DNA of 10,685 nt from positions 1 through 10,685 of the forward strand of contig CAYOHY010000057.1 of NCBI GenBank assembly GCA_964403885.1, in the 5' to 3' direction. A program made the position numbers and the translations under genes. Position 1 is the stretch's first letter. Each line of letters begins with the position of its first letter. This stretch comes from CAYOHY01 sp964403885. Its GTDB lineage: Bacteria > Actinomycetota > Coriobacteriia > Anaerosomatales > PHET01. Positions 1 to 6,204 of this stretch are shown one piece after another. The notes below the pieces were generated by a model. It saw only the letters and a program-made list of their open reading frames with translations, was not told where the DNA came from and searched no databases.

Positions 1-51
1 GCGACCCTCTGCTCCCAAAGCAGATGCGCTACCAAGCTGCGCTACAGCCCG
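1..51 (-). tRNA. tRNA-Pro (anticodon TGG), partial
   Basis: On the minus strand the first 51 bases fold as the 5' two thirds of a tRNA: a 7-base acceptor strand CGGGCTG (51-45), T8-A9, a D arm GCGC/GCGC closing on AGCTTGGTA, and an anticodon stem TCTGC/GCAGA around the loop TTTGGGA. The loop places TGG (bases 17-15) in the anticodon, which reads proline CCA codons. The variable loop, T arm and 3' acceptor strand lie outside the window, so the acceptor pairing and any encoded CCA cannot be checked. The gene follows rdgB in the same direction but has its own likely promoter. Confidence 0.93.
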
Positions 52-66
52 ACCCTGTTCACCCTC

Positions 67-83
67 GGGCCACCTGCAGGCCC
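67..83 (-). other. Short hairpin in the tRNA-Pro leader
   Basis: GGGCC (83-79) and GGCCC (71-67) form a perfect 5-bp inverted repeat around a 7-base loop, between the candidate tRNA promoter and the tRNA 5' end. No T-run follows, so it does not look like a classical terminator. It may be a leader structure removed during tRNA processing, or chance in GC-rich DNA. Confidence 0.3.
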
Positions 84-96
84 ACGAGCATCGAAC

Positions 97-102
97 AGTA
101 TA
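97..102 (-). promoter_or_regulatory. -10 box for tRNA-Pro
   Basis: TATACT on the minus strand, in the 70-base gap between rdgB and the tRNA. Transcription would start near base 90, leaving a leader of about 38 bases before the mature tRNA. No convincing -35 is seen 16-18 bases upstream. The same hexamer occurs in the 3175-3223 gap, which supports it as the local housekeeping -10 type. Confidence 0.55.
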
Positions 103-121
103 GCGCGCGTTTCGGGATTTT

Positions 122-763
122 CTAGCGTCTGCTCAGAGCCTCTCGCAGCGCGGCCAGCGCCGCACCCCGATGACTGATCGCGTTCTTCTCGGCCATGTCG
201 AGCTCAGCCATGGTGCGCCCGGGGGTGGCAACGGGGTTGAAGAGCGGGTCGTACCCAAAGCCGTGCTCTCCCCTGCCCTCGAAGCCGATGACGCCCTCGC
301 AGGCACCCGATACGACGACTTCTGAGCCGTCCTCGTCGACGAAGACCATCGCGCAGCGGAATCGGGCCGTGCGCTGGTCCTCAGGGGTGTCCTGCAGCGC
401 GAGAAGCAGCCGTGAGTTGTTCTCGGCGTCTGTGGCGCAGGGGCCGGCGTAGCGGCTCGAGTAGACGCCCGGCTCGCCGTCGAGGGCGTCGACCTCGAGC
501 CCCGAGTCGTCGGCGAGGGCGGCCAGTCCAAAGCGCTCGAACGCCGCACGCGCCTTGATGCGCGCGTTGTCCTCGAACGTCTCGCCGTCCTCCTCGGGGG
601 CGGGCCACTCGGCGTCGAGGTCGTTGATGGAGACGAACTGCCAGCCGGCCACGTCGAGCGCCGAGCGGATCTCGGCGAGCTTGCCCTTGTTGCCGGTGGA
701 GACCACCACGCGCTTCATGCCCATGTGCTCGATGACGGGCTGGGTGTGTTCGCTAGAAGCCAT
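122..763 (-). CDS. rdgB: XTP/dITP diphosphatase (non-canonical purine NTP pyrophosphatase, RdgB/HAM1 family)
   Basis: Hydrolyses dITP, XTP and ITP to the monophosphates plus pyrophosphate, keeping deaminated purines out of DNA and RNA; cytoplasmic. The 213-residue protein has the family signatures in order: STGNKGK near residues 22-28 (phosphate binding), ETFEDNARIKA near 61-71, ADDSGLEVDALDG at 84-96, GFGYDPLF and, near the C-terminus, SHRGAAL. The chosen start overlaps the rph stop by 11 bases, with a GGGGGA tract 11 bases upstream. Family members usually begin a few residues before the TGN motif, so Met14 (724) or Met16 (718) could be the true start, although neither has a visible Shine-Dalgarno sequence. 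It is the last protein gene of the murI-MBL-rph-rdgB operon. Confidence 0.96.
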   Translation of the reverse strand: MASSEHTQPVIEHMGMKRVVVSTGNKGKLAEIRSALDVAGWQFVSINDLDAEWPAPEEDGETFEDNARIKARAAFERFGLAALADDSGLEVDALDGEPGVYSSRYAGPCATDAENNSRLLLALQDTPEDQRTARFRCAMVFVDEDGSEVVVSGACEGVIGFEGRGEHGFGYDPLFNPVATPGRTMAELDMAEKNAISHRGAALAALREALSRR

Positions 764-1496
764 AGGAGTCCAAGTCCCCCTCGATCACCGCGCGCTGCAC
801 CTCGAGCAGGCGTGAGATGCCGTCAGAGGCCAGGTCGAGCATCGAGTCGAGGCGGGCGCGGTCGAACGGCGTCTGCTCGCCGGTGCCCTGCACCTCGATG
901 AAGCGTCCCTGCGCGTCCATGACCACGTTCATGTCGACCTCGGCCTTGGAGTCCTCCGAGTAGTCGAGGTCGAGCACGAGCTCGCCGTCGACGAGGCCCA
1001 CGCTGGTCGCGGCCACCTGGCTCAGCAGCGGCAGCGCAGAGATCTTGCCGGCGTCGCGCCACACGCTCAGCGCGTCGTGCACGGCGATGTAGGCGCCGGT
1101 GATCGCGGCGCAGCGCGTGCCGCCATCTGCCTGGATGACGTCGCAGTCCACGGTGACGGTCGCCTCGCCGCCCAGCGCGCCCATGTCGACCACGGTGCGC
1201 AGGGTACGGCCGATGAGCCGCTGGATCTCTTGGGTGCGGCCCTTGGGGCCGGTCATGGTCTCTCGGCGTGAACGGGTGTGGGTCGAGGCCGGCAGCATCG
1301 AATACTCGGCGGTCACCCAACCCAGGCCGGAGCCGCGGCGCCAGCCGCTCACGCCCTCCTCGACCGAGGCCGCGCACAGCACGCGCGTGTCGCCCAGCTC
1401 GAAGATGCAGCTGCCCATGGCGTGCTTGAGGTAGCGTCGGGTCACGCGGACGGTGCGCAGGTCGCCAGGCGCCCTGCCTTCTGAACGGGATCGCAT
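753..1496 (-). CDS. rph: Ribonuclease PH (tRNA 3'-end phosphorolytic exoribonuclease)
   Basis: Phosphorolytically trims 3' extensions of precursor tRNAs and other RNAs, releasing nucleoside diphosphates. The 247-residue product is full length for the family and carries its hallmarks: GWVTAEYSMLP, GRTQEIQRLIGRTLRTVVD (the arginines that bind phosphate and build the hexamer), DCDVIQADGGTRCAAITGAY, LDLDYSEDSKAEVDMNVV and EVQGTGEQTPF. The open frame extends further upstream, but that part is composition-driven sequence overlapping the preceding gene. The ATG at 1496 matches the usual MRxxGR beginning and has GAGAGG about 10 bases upstream. Fourteen bases separate it from the preceding hydrolase gene, and its end overlaps rdgB. 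Confidence 0.97.
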   Translation of the reverse strand: MRSRSEGRAPGDLRTVRVTRRYLKHAMGSCIFELGDTRVLCAASVEEGVSGWRRGSGLGWVTAEYSMLPASTHTRSRRETMTGPKGRTQEIQRLIGRTLRTVVDMGALGGEATVTVDCDVIQADGGTRCAAITGAYIAVHDALSVWRDAGKISALPLLSQVAATSVGLVDGELVLDLDYSEDSKAEVDMNVVMDAQGRFIEVQGTGEQTPFDRARLDSMLDLASDGISRLLEVQRAVIEGDLDSYGF

Positions 1497-1510
1497 CTGG
1501 GTGGTTCCTC

Positions 1511-2263
1511 TCAGTCGATGACGAAGGTGTCGAACTCGGAGGCGACGCTCACGCGGCCGGAGAAGACCGAGGCGGCCTCGCGGGCCATGGCGTCGCGGTC
1601 GTTGGTGGGCCAGACGTGCACCATCGCGAGCTCCGACGCGCCGGCGGCGGCCGCGAGCTCGCCCGCCTGGCGCGCCGTGAGGTGCGGGCTCGCACCCGCG
1701 AACGGCTCGGGCAGCGTGGCCTCGGCGAGCAGGAGCCGGCATCCGGTGGCAGCGGCAAGCGCGCGCTGCCCGGGGGCGGTGTCGGCGGTGTAGCAGACGC
1801 AGGCGCCGGACGCGTCGCGCGCGGAGAGCGCGAAGGTGGGCTGGGTGTGGTCGACCTCGTGCGGCGTCACGGTGATGTCGCCCACGGTGACGGGCTCCTC
1901 GGCCCTCAGGATGCGGTGGTCGAACGCCTCCCGGAACTCCTGTGCGCCGCGCTCGGAGAGCAGCAGCTGCATGCGCTCGAACAGTCCCTCGGGCAGGTAG
2001 AGCGGCACGCCCTCCACCGGTCCGCTGGGTGCGTAGCGCAGCATCGCCTGCATCGAGTACAGGTCCACGTAGTGGTCCGGGTGGTTGTGGGTCACGAACA
2101 CCGCGTCGAGCGCGTAGGGGTCAGCGACCTTGTAGAGGTTGGCGAGCACGCCGTTGCCGATGTCGAACAGCAGCCGGGTCGAACCGCTGTGCAGCAGGTG
2201 GCCCGCACACGCTTGCCCCGCGCCTGCGTGGCTGGCTGCAGACCCGAGCACGGTCAGACGCAT
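1511..2263 (-). CDS. Metallo-beta-lactamase-fold hydrolase, Rv1339-like (candidate cyclic-nucleotide phosphodiesterase)
   Basis: A 250-residue single-domain protein of the RNase Z/PhnP-like branch of the metallo-beta-lactamase superfamily. The zinc-binding set looks complete: H59-x-H61-x-D63-H64 in THNHPDH, H139 in EVDHTQ, D161 in YTADT and H216 in MVHVW; SPHLTARQAGELA at 192-204 is also typical. No signal peptide is seen. The start at 2263 overlaps the murI stop by 10 bases and is preceded by GAGGAGG 4 bases away, whereas the longer open frame upstream is a murI shadow. The position between murI and rph is that of mycobacterial Rv1339, which has been reported to act as an atypical class II cAMP phosphodiesterase. 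Transferring that activity here is inference; other phosphodiester substrates are possible. Confidence 0.9.
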   Translation of the reverse strand: MRLTVLGSAASHAGAGQACAGHLLHSGSTRLLFDIGNGVLANLYKVADPYALDAVFVTHNHPDHYVDLYSMQAMLRYAPSGPVEGVPLYLPEGLFERMQLLLSERGAQEFREAFDHRILRAEEPVTVGDITVTPHEVDHTQPTFALSARDASGACVCYTADTAPGQRALAAATGCRLLLAEATLPEPFAGASPHLTARQAGELAAAAGASELAMVHVWPTNDRDAMAREAASVFSGRVSVASEFDTFVID

Positions 2264-3174
2264 GAGGCCTCCTCGGCGGTGACGGCTTCTTCGAGCAGCC
2301 CAGGACGCGGCAGCGCCATGAGCTCTTCCAGCGTAACCGATGCGACGCTTCCAAGACGACGCCCGAACACGCGGCTCCCCAGTCGCTCGAACTCGTCCGG
2401 ATCGCCGGTGGTGGCGAAGGTGTAGGTGGGCTGAGCGTCGGGCGGCGCGAGGTGATCGCGACGCGCGAGCGTGTCGGCGACCTCTCGAGCGGTCTCGGCC
2501 GCCGAGCTGATGATCTCGACCCGCGGCCCCATCGCCTGCGAGATCGCGGTCGACAGCAGCGGGAAGTGCGTGCACCCCAGCACGAGCGAGTCCACCCCGC
2601 TGCGCTTGAGCGGGTCGAGATAGTCGCGGGCGAGCTCGTAGAAGGACGGGCGGATGAAGACGTCGCTCGCATCGGCGAGCAGATCCTCGACGCGACCGGT
2701 GTCGCGCCGCAGCCCCTCCTCCACGATGTCGACAAAGCGCGGAGTGGCCGCCGAGAACACCGTCACGCCCGCATCGAGCGCGCGCACCGCCGCGCTGTAG
2801 GCGCCCGAGTCGATGGTGCCGGTGGTGCCGATCACGCCCACGCGCCGGTTGCGGGTGGCCATGACCGCGGCACGGGCCCCCGGCTCGACCACACCGATCA
2901 CCGGTACGGAGAACGCGCGCTGCGCGATGGCGAGGCCTGCCGCGGTGGCGGTGTTGCACGCGATGACGATCAGCTTGACGCCGCGGCCCTCGAGCCACGT
3001 GCCTATCTCGAGCACGTAGCGGCGGACGTCGGCGAGGTCTTGCGGGCCGTAGGGGCAGCGCGCAGTGTCGCCCAGGTACACGAGCGACTCACCCGGTAGC
3101 GCCCGGGCGATCTCCCCCGCGACCGTGAGCCCCCCAAGCCCGGAATCGAATATGCCTATGGCAGCGCGTTCCAT
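2254..3174 (-). CDS. murI: Glutamate racemase
   Basis: Interconverts L- and D-glutamate, supplying D-glutamate for peptidoglycan; cytoplasmic and cofactor-independent. The 306-residue product has both catalytic cysteines: C73 in ACNTATA and C201 in LGCTHFP. It also has D10-S11 in FDSGLGG and the DTARCPYG substrate loop at 36-43. It is slightly longer than typical family members, with extra residues before the second cysteine and at the C-terminus. Translation must begin at the ATG at 3174 to give the standard start ahead of FDSGLGG. No Shine-Dalgarno sequence precedes it, while a TATACT box ends 7 bases upstream, pointing to a leaderless mRNA. It is first in the operon with the MBL hydrolase, rph and rdgB, and divergent from the hydrogenase protease gene. 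Confidence 0.97.
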   Translation of the reverse strand: MERAAIGIFDSGLGGLTVAGEIARALPGESLVYLGDTARCPYGPQDLADVRRYVLEIGTWLEGRGVKLIVIACNTATAAGLAIAQRAFSVPVIGVVEPGARAAVMATRNRRVGVIGTTGTIDSGAYSAAVRALDAGVTVFSAATPRFVDIVEEGLRRDTGRVEDLLADASDVFIRPSFYELARDYLDPLKRSGVDSLVLGCTHFPLLSTAISQAMGPRVEIISSAAETAREVADTLARRDHLAPPDAQPTYTFATTGDPDEFERLGSRVFGRRLGSVASVTLEELMALPRPGLLEEAVTAEEASCV

Positions 3175-3181
3175 GTGCAGG

Positions 3182-3187
3182 AGTATA
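3182..3187 (-). promoter_or_regulatory. -10 box of leaderless murI promoter
   Basis: TATACT on the minus strand, separated by 7 bases from the murI ATG. The expected start site, about 7 bases after the hexamer, is the A of the ATG, which agrees with the absence of a Shine-Dalgarno sequence. No recognisable -35 lies 16-18 bases upstream; that position would abut the opposite-facing -10 at 3212-3217. Confidence 0.6.
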
Positions 3188-3211
3188 CCGCTCGCGCGGT
3201 CGCACTCCTCC

Positions 3212-3217
3212 TATACT
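3212..3217 (+). promoter_or_regulatory. -10 box of leaderless hydrogenase-protease promoter
   Basis: TATACT on the plus strand, followed after 6 bases by the ATG at 3224, so the transcript would start at or beside the start codon. No Shine-Dalgarno sequence is present. It mirrors the murI -10, and the two hexamers are 24 bases apart. Between them lies CCGC-TCGC-GCGG (3188-3199), a small inverted repeat that could be a shared regulator site or chance. Confidence 0.6.
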
Positions 3218-3223
3218 GTGCGC

Positions 3224-3667
3224 ATGGGCACCGCACTGGTCATCTGCATAGGCAACATCGCACGCGGCGACGACGGCGTGGCGCACACGGTCGCGTCGCA
3301 CCTGCGCGCCGCCGCACCGCCCATCGACGCGGTGGTGGTCGATGCCGTCGACCTCGATGTCGCGATGGCGAGCGACGTCGCCCAGGCCGATCTGCTGGTG
3401 CTCGTGGACGCCGAGCGGCGCGCCGAGCCGGCCGTCGCGGTCTCGCCGCTGCTGCCGGGGCCCGCCTCCCGCGCCACCGGTCACGGCGTGGACGCGCCCG
3501 CGCTGCTCTCGCTCGCGCAGACGCTTTACGGCCACTGCCCGCGCGCGTGGCTCGTGAGCGTCGCCGCCCCCGAGATGGGCCACGGCGAGGCGCTTTCGGC
3601 CGTCGCGCAGGCCTCGGCCAGCGAAGCGGTCACCCACGTGCGCGCCTTGCTGTCCCAAGCCCGCTAG
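3224..3667 (+). CDS. [NiFe]-hydrogenase maturation protease (HycI/HyaD family)
   Basis: An endopeptidase that, after nickel insertion, removes the C-terminal extension of a hydrogenase large-subunit precursor. The 147-residue size is normal. The three nickel-sensing positions known from HybD are visible: D17 in GNIARGDDG, D62 in LLVLVDA and H87 in TGHGVDAPALL. The ATG at 3224 is chosen because it places the CIGN motif at residues 8-11, as in the family; an upstream in-frame ATG at 3065 lies inside murI on the other strand. It is convergent with the hydrogenase operon rather than within it, and its stop TAG overlaps the stop of the 79-residue gene by 4 bases. Its obvious substrate is the large subunit at 3903-5318, which has a 25-residue tail after DPCLSCATH. 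Confidence 0.92.
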   Translation: MGTALVICIGNIARGDDGVAHTVASHLRAAAPPIDAVVVDAVDLDVAMASDVAQADLLVLVDAERRAEPAVAVSPLLPGPASRATGHGVDAPALLSLAQTLYGHCPRAWLVSVAAPEMGHGEALSAVAQASASEAVTHVRALLSQAR

Positions 3668-3903
3668 ACGAGCCTGCGCCACTCCGTGGCCGCATCGGCC
3701 GCGCCGGCCGCTCCCCACATGCCCACCACGCGCTGGTCTTTGCACACCTCGTCAACGAGCTTGGTGAAGTGGTGCGGCTCAAGACCCACCGTGGGCACGC
3801 CGGCGGCGTTGCTCGCCGACGCGAGGATCATCATCGCCATCGCTTTGCCAAAGCTCGACTCGAGCTTGCCCCGCAGCTGATCGAGGGCGGCCGACGCTTC
3901 CAT
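3664..3903 (-). CDS. Small uncharacterised protein of the hydrogenase operon (79 aa)
   Basis: I do not recognise a family. The 79 residues look soluble and largely helical. An N-terminal stretch MEASAALDQLRGKLESSFGK leads into a methionine/alanine-rich segment AMAMMILASASNAAGV, then an EPHHFTKLVDEVCKDQRVVGMW region with two histidines, a single cysteine and a tryptophan, and a charged end. There is no signal peptide and no cysteine pair for a cluster. Evidence that it is real: its ATG overlaps the large-subunit stop in TGATG, the third codon positions are GC-rich like the neighbours, and it exactly fills the space up to the convergent protease gene. A structural or assembly role for the hydrogenase is a guess from position. 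Confidence 0.75.
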   Translation of the reverse strand: MEASAALDQLRGKLESSFGKAMAMMILASASNAAGVPTVGLEPHHFTKLVDEVCKDQRVVGMWGAAGAADAATEWRRLV

Positions 3904-5318
3904 CAGCCCACCCCCTTCTCGGCCACGACCGATCCGTCGGCGTCGATGAGCGTCACCGCGAGCGGCATCCTGCCTATCTCATGGGTCGCGCAGCTCAAGC
4001 ACGGATCGTGCGCGCGGATACCCAGCTCCATGGTGCGGATGGTGTCGTCAGACATCGCCTGGTCGCGCGTGGTCCCGGCGACCGCCTCGAGCACCGCACG
4101 GTCGAGCGAGCCCACGTTGTTGGTGGTCGCCACGATGAGGTTCGCTTTGGTGACCTTGCCGATCATGTCGGCCTCGTAGTGGTGGATGAGCGTGCCGCGG
4201 GGCGCCTCGATCGCCGCGATGCCCGCACCGGCCACGCCGCGCTCGACCTTCACACGGACCTTGTCCGAGACGATCTCGTCGTCTTCGAGCAGCGCGATCA
4301 TGCGCTCCACGCTCGCGACGAGCTCGATCATGCGCGCGTGGTGGTACGTGAGCACCTCGTGAGCGGGCTTGCCGTACGCCGCCCGGAACTCGCCGAGCAA
4401 GGCATCCGAGCGATGGCCCGTCATGACCTCGGCGAGGTTGAGGCGCGCGAGCGGACCCACCCGGTAGCGTCCGGCCTGCGGGCCAAAGGAGGTGAGGTAA
4501 GGCTCGTTGGCGTAGCTGCCGGGCAGGTGACGCTCTGTGAGGTGCGACTCGTACTCGGCGGCGTCCCAGCGCTCCGCGAGGCCGCCGTCAGGGCCCATCA
4601 CCGTGATGGAGCCGTCGAGAAGCGAGAACTCCTCGCCCTTCATCTGCGCCATGTAGTTGACCGGCGTCGCGCCAAAGCCGGGGTGGCGCGCCACGAGCCG
4701 AGCGGTCGACTCGGCGGCCACCGCGGCCGCAGCGAGCGAGTCCTCGAGCATGCCGCGCACCAGACCCAGCAGCTCCACGCGCTGCTCGGGGGTGATGCCG
4801 CGACTCATGCCGCCGGGGATGCAGGTCACCGGGTGGCTCGAGCGCCCGCCCACGATCTCGACCACACGCTGGCCGGCTCGGCGAAGCGCGATGGCCTTGC
4901 GCGCGAGATCCGGCCTCCCCTCGATCACGCCCAGCAGGTCGCGCGAACCCGCACCGTCTCCGGTGAGGAAGTCGGGGCCTGCCAGGAAGAAGAAGTGCAG
5001 CGCGTGATCTTGCGCGAAGCCACCCAGGTGGAGCAGCTCACGCAGCAGCCGTGCGGCTCGGGGCACCTCGACGCCGTAGAGCGCGTCGACGGCCTTGACC
5101 GCCGCCACGTGGTGCGACACCGGGCACACGCCGCAGATGCGGCTCGTGATGAGCGGCATCTCCCACACCATGCGGCCCTCGAGCATCTTCTCGAAGCCGC
5201 GGAACTCGACCACGTCGAAGTGCGCGTCGTTCACGGTGCCGTCGTCGCCCAGGAACAGCGACACGCGGCCGTGGCCCTCGATGCGCTTGACCGCGGGTAG
5301 CGTCACGATCTCAGACAT
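3903..5318 (-). CDS. mvhA: [NiFe]-hydrogenase large (catalytic) subunit, MvhA-like group 3
   Basis: Carries the Ni-Fe active site for reversible H2 oxidation in a cytoplasmic enzyme. The 471-residue protein has the L1 motif RICGVCPVSHH (C62, C65) and the L2 motif DPCLSCATH (C440, C443), supplying all four metal-binding cysteines. The N-terminus KRIEGHGRV is typical of the family. After His446 come 25 residues (EIGRMPLA... to the end), the usual extension removed by a maturation protease, whose gene lies next door. The DPCLSCATH form and the partner genes place it nearest the F420-non-reducing MvhA group (3c). The ATG at 5318 is chosen over that at 5339 because GGAAGGAGG precedes it by 5 bases. 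It overlaps the small-subunit gene by 8 bases and the 79-residue gene by 1. Confidence 0.95.
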   Translation of the reverse strand: MSEIVTLPAVKRIEGHGRVSLFLGDDGTVNDAHFDVVEFRGFEKMLEGRMVWEMPLITSRICGVCPVSHHVAAVKAVDALYGVEVPRAARLLRELLHLGGFAQDHALHFFFLAGPDFLTGDGAGSRDLLGVIEGRPDLARKAIALRRAGQRVVEIVGGRSSHPVTCIPGGMSRGITPEQRVELLGLVRGMLEDSLAAAAVAAESTARLVARHPGFGATPVNYMAQMKGEEFSLLDGSITVMGPDGGLAERWDAAEYESHLTERHLPGSYANEPYLTSFGPQAGRYRVGPLARLNLAEVMTGHRSDALLGEFRAAYGKPAHEVLTYHHARMIELVASVERMIALLEDDEIVSDKVRVKVERGVAGAGIAAIEAPRGTLIHHYEADMIGKVTKANLIVATTNNVGSLDRAVLEAVAGTTRDQAMSDDTIRTMELGIRAHDPCLSCATHEIGRMPLAVTLIDADGSVVAEKGVG

Positions 5319-6204
5319 CGTCGCCTCCTTCCGAGTCAACGAGCCCGGGGAACACCGAGACCGGCATCGAGAACCGATACCCTGTGCCGATCAGGTCCTC
5401 CATGTACATGAGCGCGCCCGCGGGAAGCACCGCGGCCAGCGCGTCCACCGTCTTGCCGCCCTGCTCGAACTCGAGCCTGCTGGGACCGCTGCAGCCGCGG
5501 CACGGGACGTTGGCGGCCGTACAGCGCGCGCCGCATCCCTCTCGCGTCATGGGCCCCATGCACAGCACGCCTTGCTCGAGGAAGCAGCGGTTCGGATCGA
5601 TCTCGTCGAGCTCCATGAGCGCATACACGTTGTCCGAGACGAACTCCTCGGAGTGATGGAGCATGGTGACCTTCTCGCGGTGGCACTCGTCGCACATGTT
5701 GCGCCTGGGCAAGACGTACTCCTCACCCTTGAGCGCGGCGCTCAGCGCACCCACGATCTGCGTGGTTTTGGGAGCGCACCCGGAAAGCGCGATGTCGACG
5801 GCAACGAAGTCGCTCACCGGCCGCACAGAGGTCTCGAGCTCAGGCAGGAGGCCCGACTTCGCATCGGCCTCATCACCAAACGCCGCACCCATGACGTCAG
5901 CCAGCGGCGAGAGGTTGCGCAGCCCGCCGATACCGCCGAGCACCGCGCACGATCCCACCGCGACGAGCGTGGTGGCGGCGGCGCGGGCCTCGAGAAGCCT
6001 TCGGCGGTCCTCCTCGGTGGCCACGGCGCCTTCGACCATGACCACGTCCACGCGCGCGGGCAGCTCGTGGGGGCCGGAGAACGGCGAGTAGACGAGGTCG
6101 GCCACCGCGAGCAGGTCGAGCAGCCCCTCATGTGCGTCGAGCAGTGAGACATGGCAGCCTTCGCACCCGCCCAAGGCCACCGTCGCAAGCGTCGGCTTTG
6201 CCAT
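5311..6204 (-). CDS. mvhG: [NiFe]-hydrogenase small (iron-sulfur) subunit, MvhG-like
   Basis: Relays electrons from the Ni-Fe site through iron-sulfur clusters. In the 297-residue product the proximal [4Fe-4S] ligands are C14 and C17 (GGCEGCH), C86 (GSCAVLGG) and C143 (SGCAPKT). Ten further cysteines between 171 and 238 (CDEC; C207, C215, C224, C228; CRGC) are enough for two more clusters, as in MvhG. There is no twin-arginine signal and no membrane anchor, so the enzyme should be cytoplasmic. The open frame continues upstream, but the ATG at 6204 places the proximal CxxC at the standard distance. It overlaps the preceding stop as TGATG and has GGGAGG 6 bases upstream. The partner large subunit follows directly. 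Confidence 0.94.
   Translation of the reverse strand: MAKPTLATVALGGCEGCHVSLLDAHEGLLDLLAVADLVYSPFSGPHELPARVDVVMVEGAVATEEDRRRLLEARAAATTLVAVGSCAVLGGIGGLRNLSPLADVMGAAFGDEADAKSGLLPELETSVRPVSDFVAVDIALSGCAPKTTQIVGALSAALKGEEYVLPRRNMCDECHREKVTMLHHSEEFVSDNVYALMELDEIDPNRCFLEQGVLCMGPMTREGCGARCTAANVPCRGCSGPSRLEFEQGGKTVDALAAVLPAGALMYMEDLIGTGYRFSMPVSVFPGLVDSEGGDDV
5324..5332 (-). promoter_or_regulatory. Ribosome binding site of the large subunit
   Basis: GGAAGGAGG on the minus strand, 5 bases before the ATG at 5318 and inside the 3' end of the small-subunit gene. It settles the start in favour of MSEIVTLP over the ATG seven codons earlier, and allows coupled translation. Confidence 0.75.

Noticed and set aside
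52..121. Rho-independent terminator for the murI operon between rdgB and the tRNA
   Set aside because: The only hairpin (67-83) lies downstream of the tRNA -10 and has no T-run; nothing terminator-like directly follows rdgB.
1497..1742. Upstream extension of rph in the same frame
   Set aside because: It overlaps the MBL hydrolase in another frame, translates to Arg/Ala/Gly-rich sequence, and the ATG at 1496 has a ribosome binding site and the family N-terminus.
3065..3223. Upstream in-frame ATG for the maturation protease
   Set aside because: The extension lies inside murI on the other strand and would put 53 extra residues before the conserved CIGN motif.
3903..5339. Long plus-strand open frame opposite the hydrogenase large subunit (about 3981-5300), and similar long open frames opposite cheB/cheA (about 8133-10091) and rdgB-murI
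   Set aside because: These are antisense shadows produced by GC-rich third positions of the true genes. Their products are low-complexity (rich in Arg, His, Ala, Asp) with no recognisable domain.
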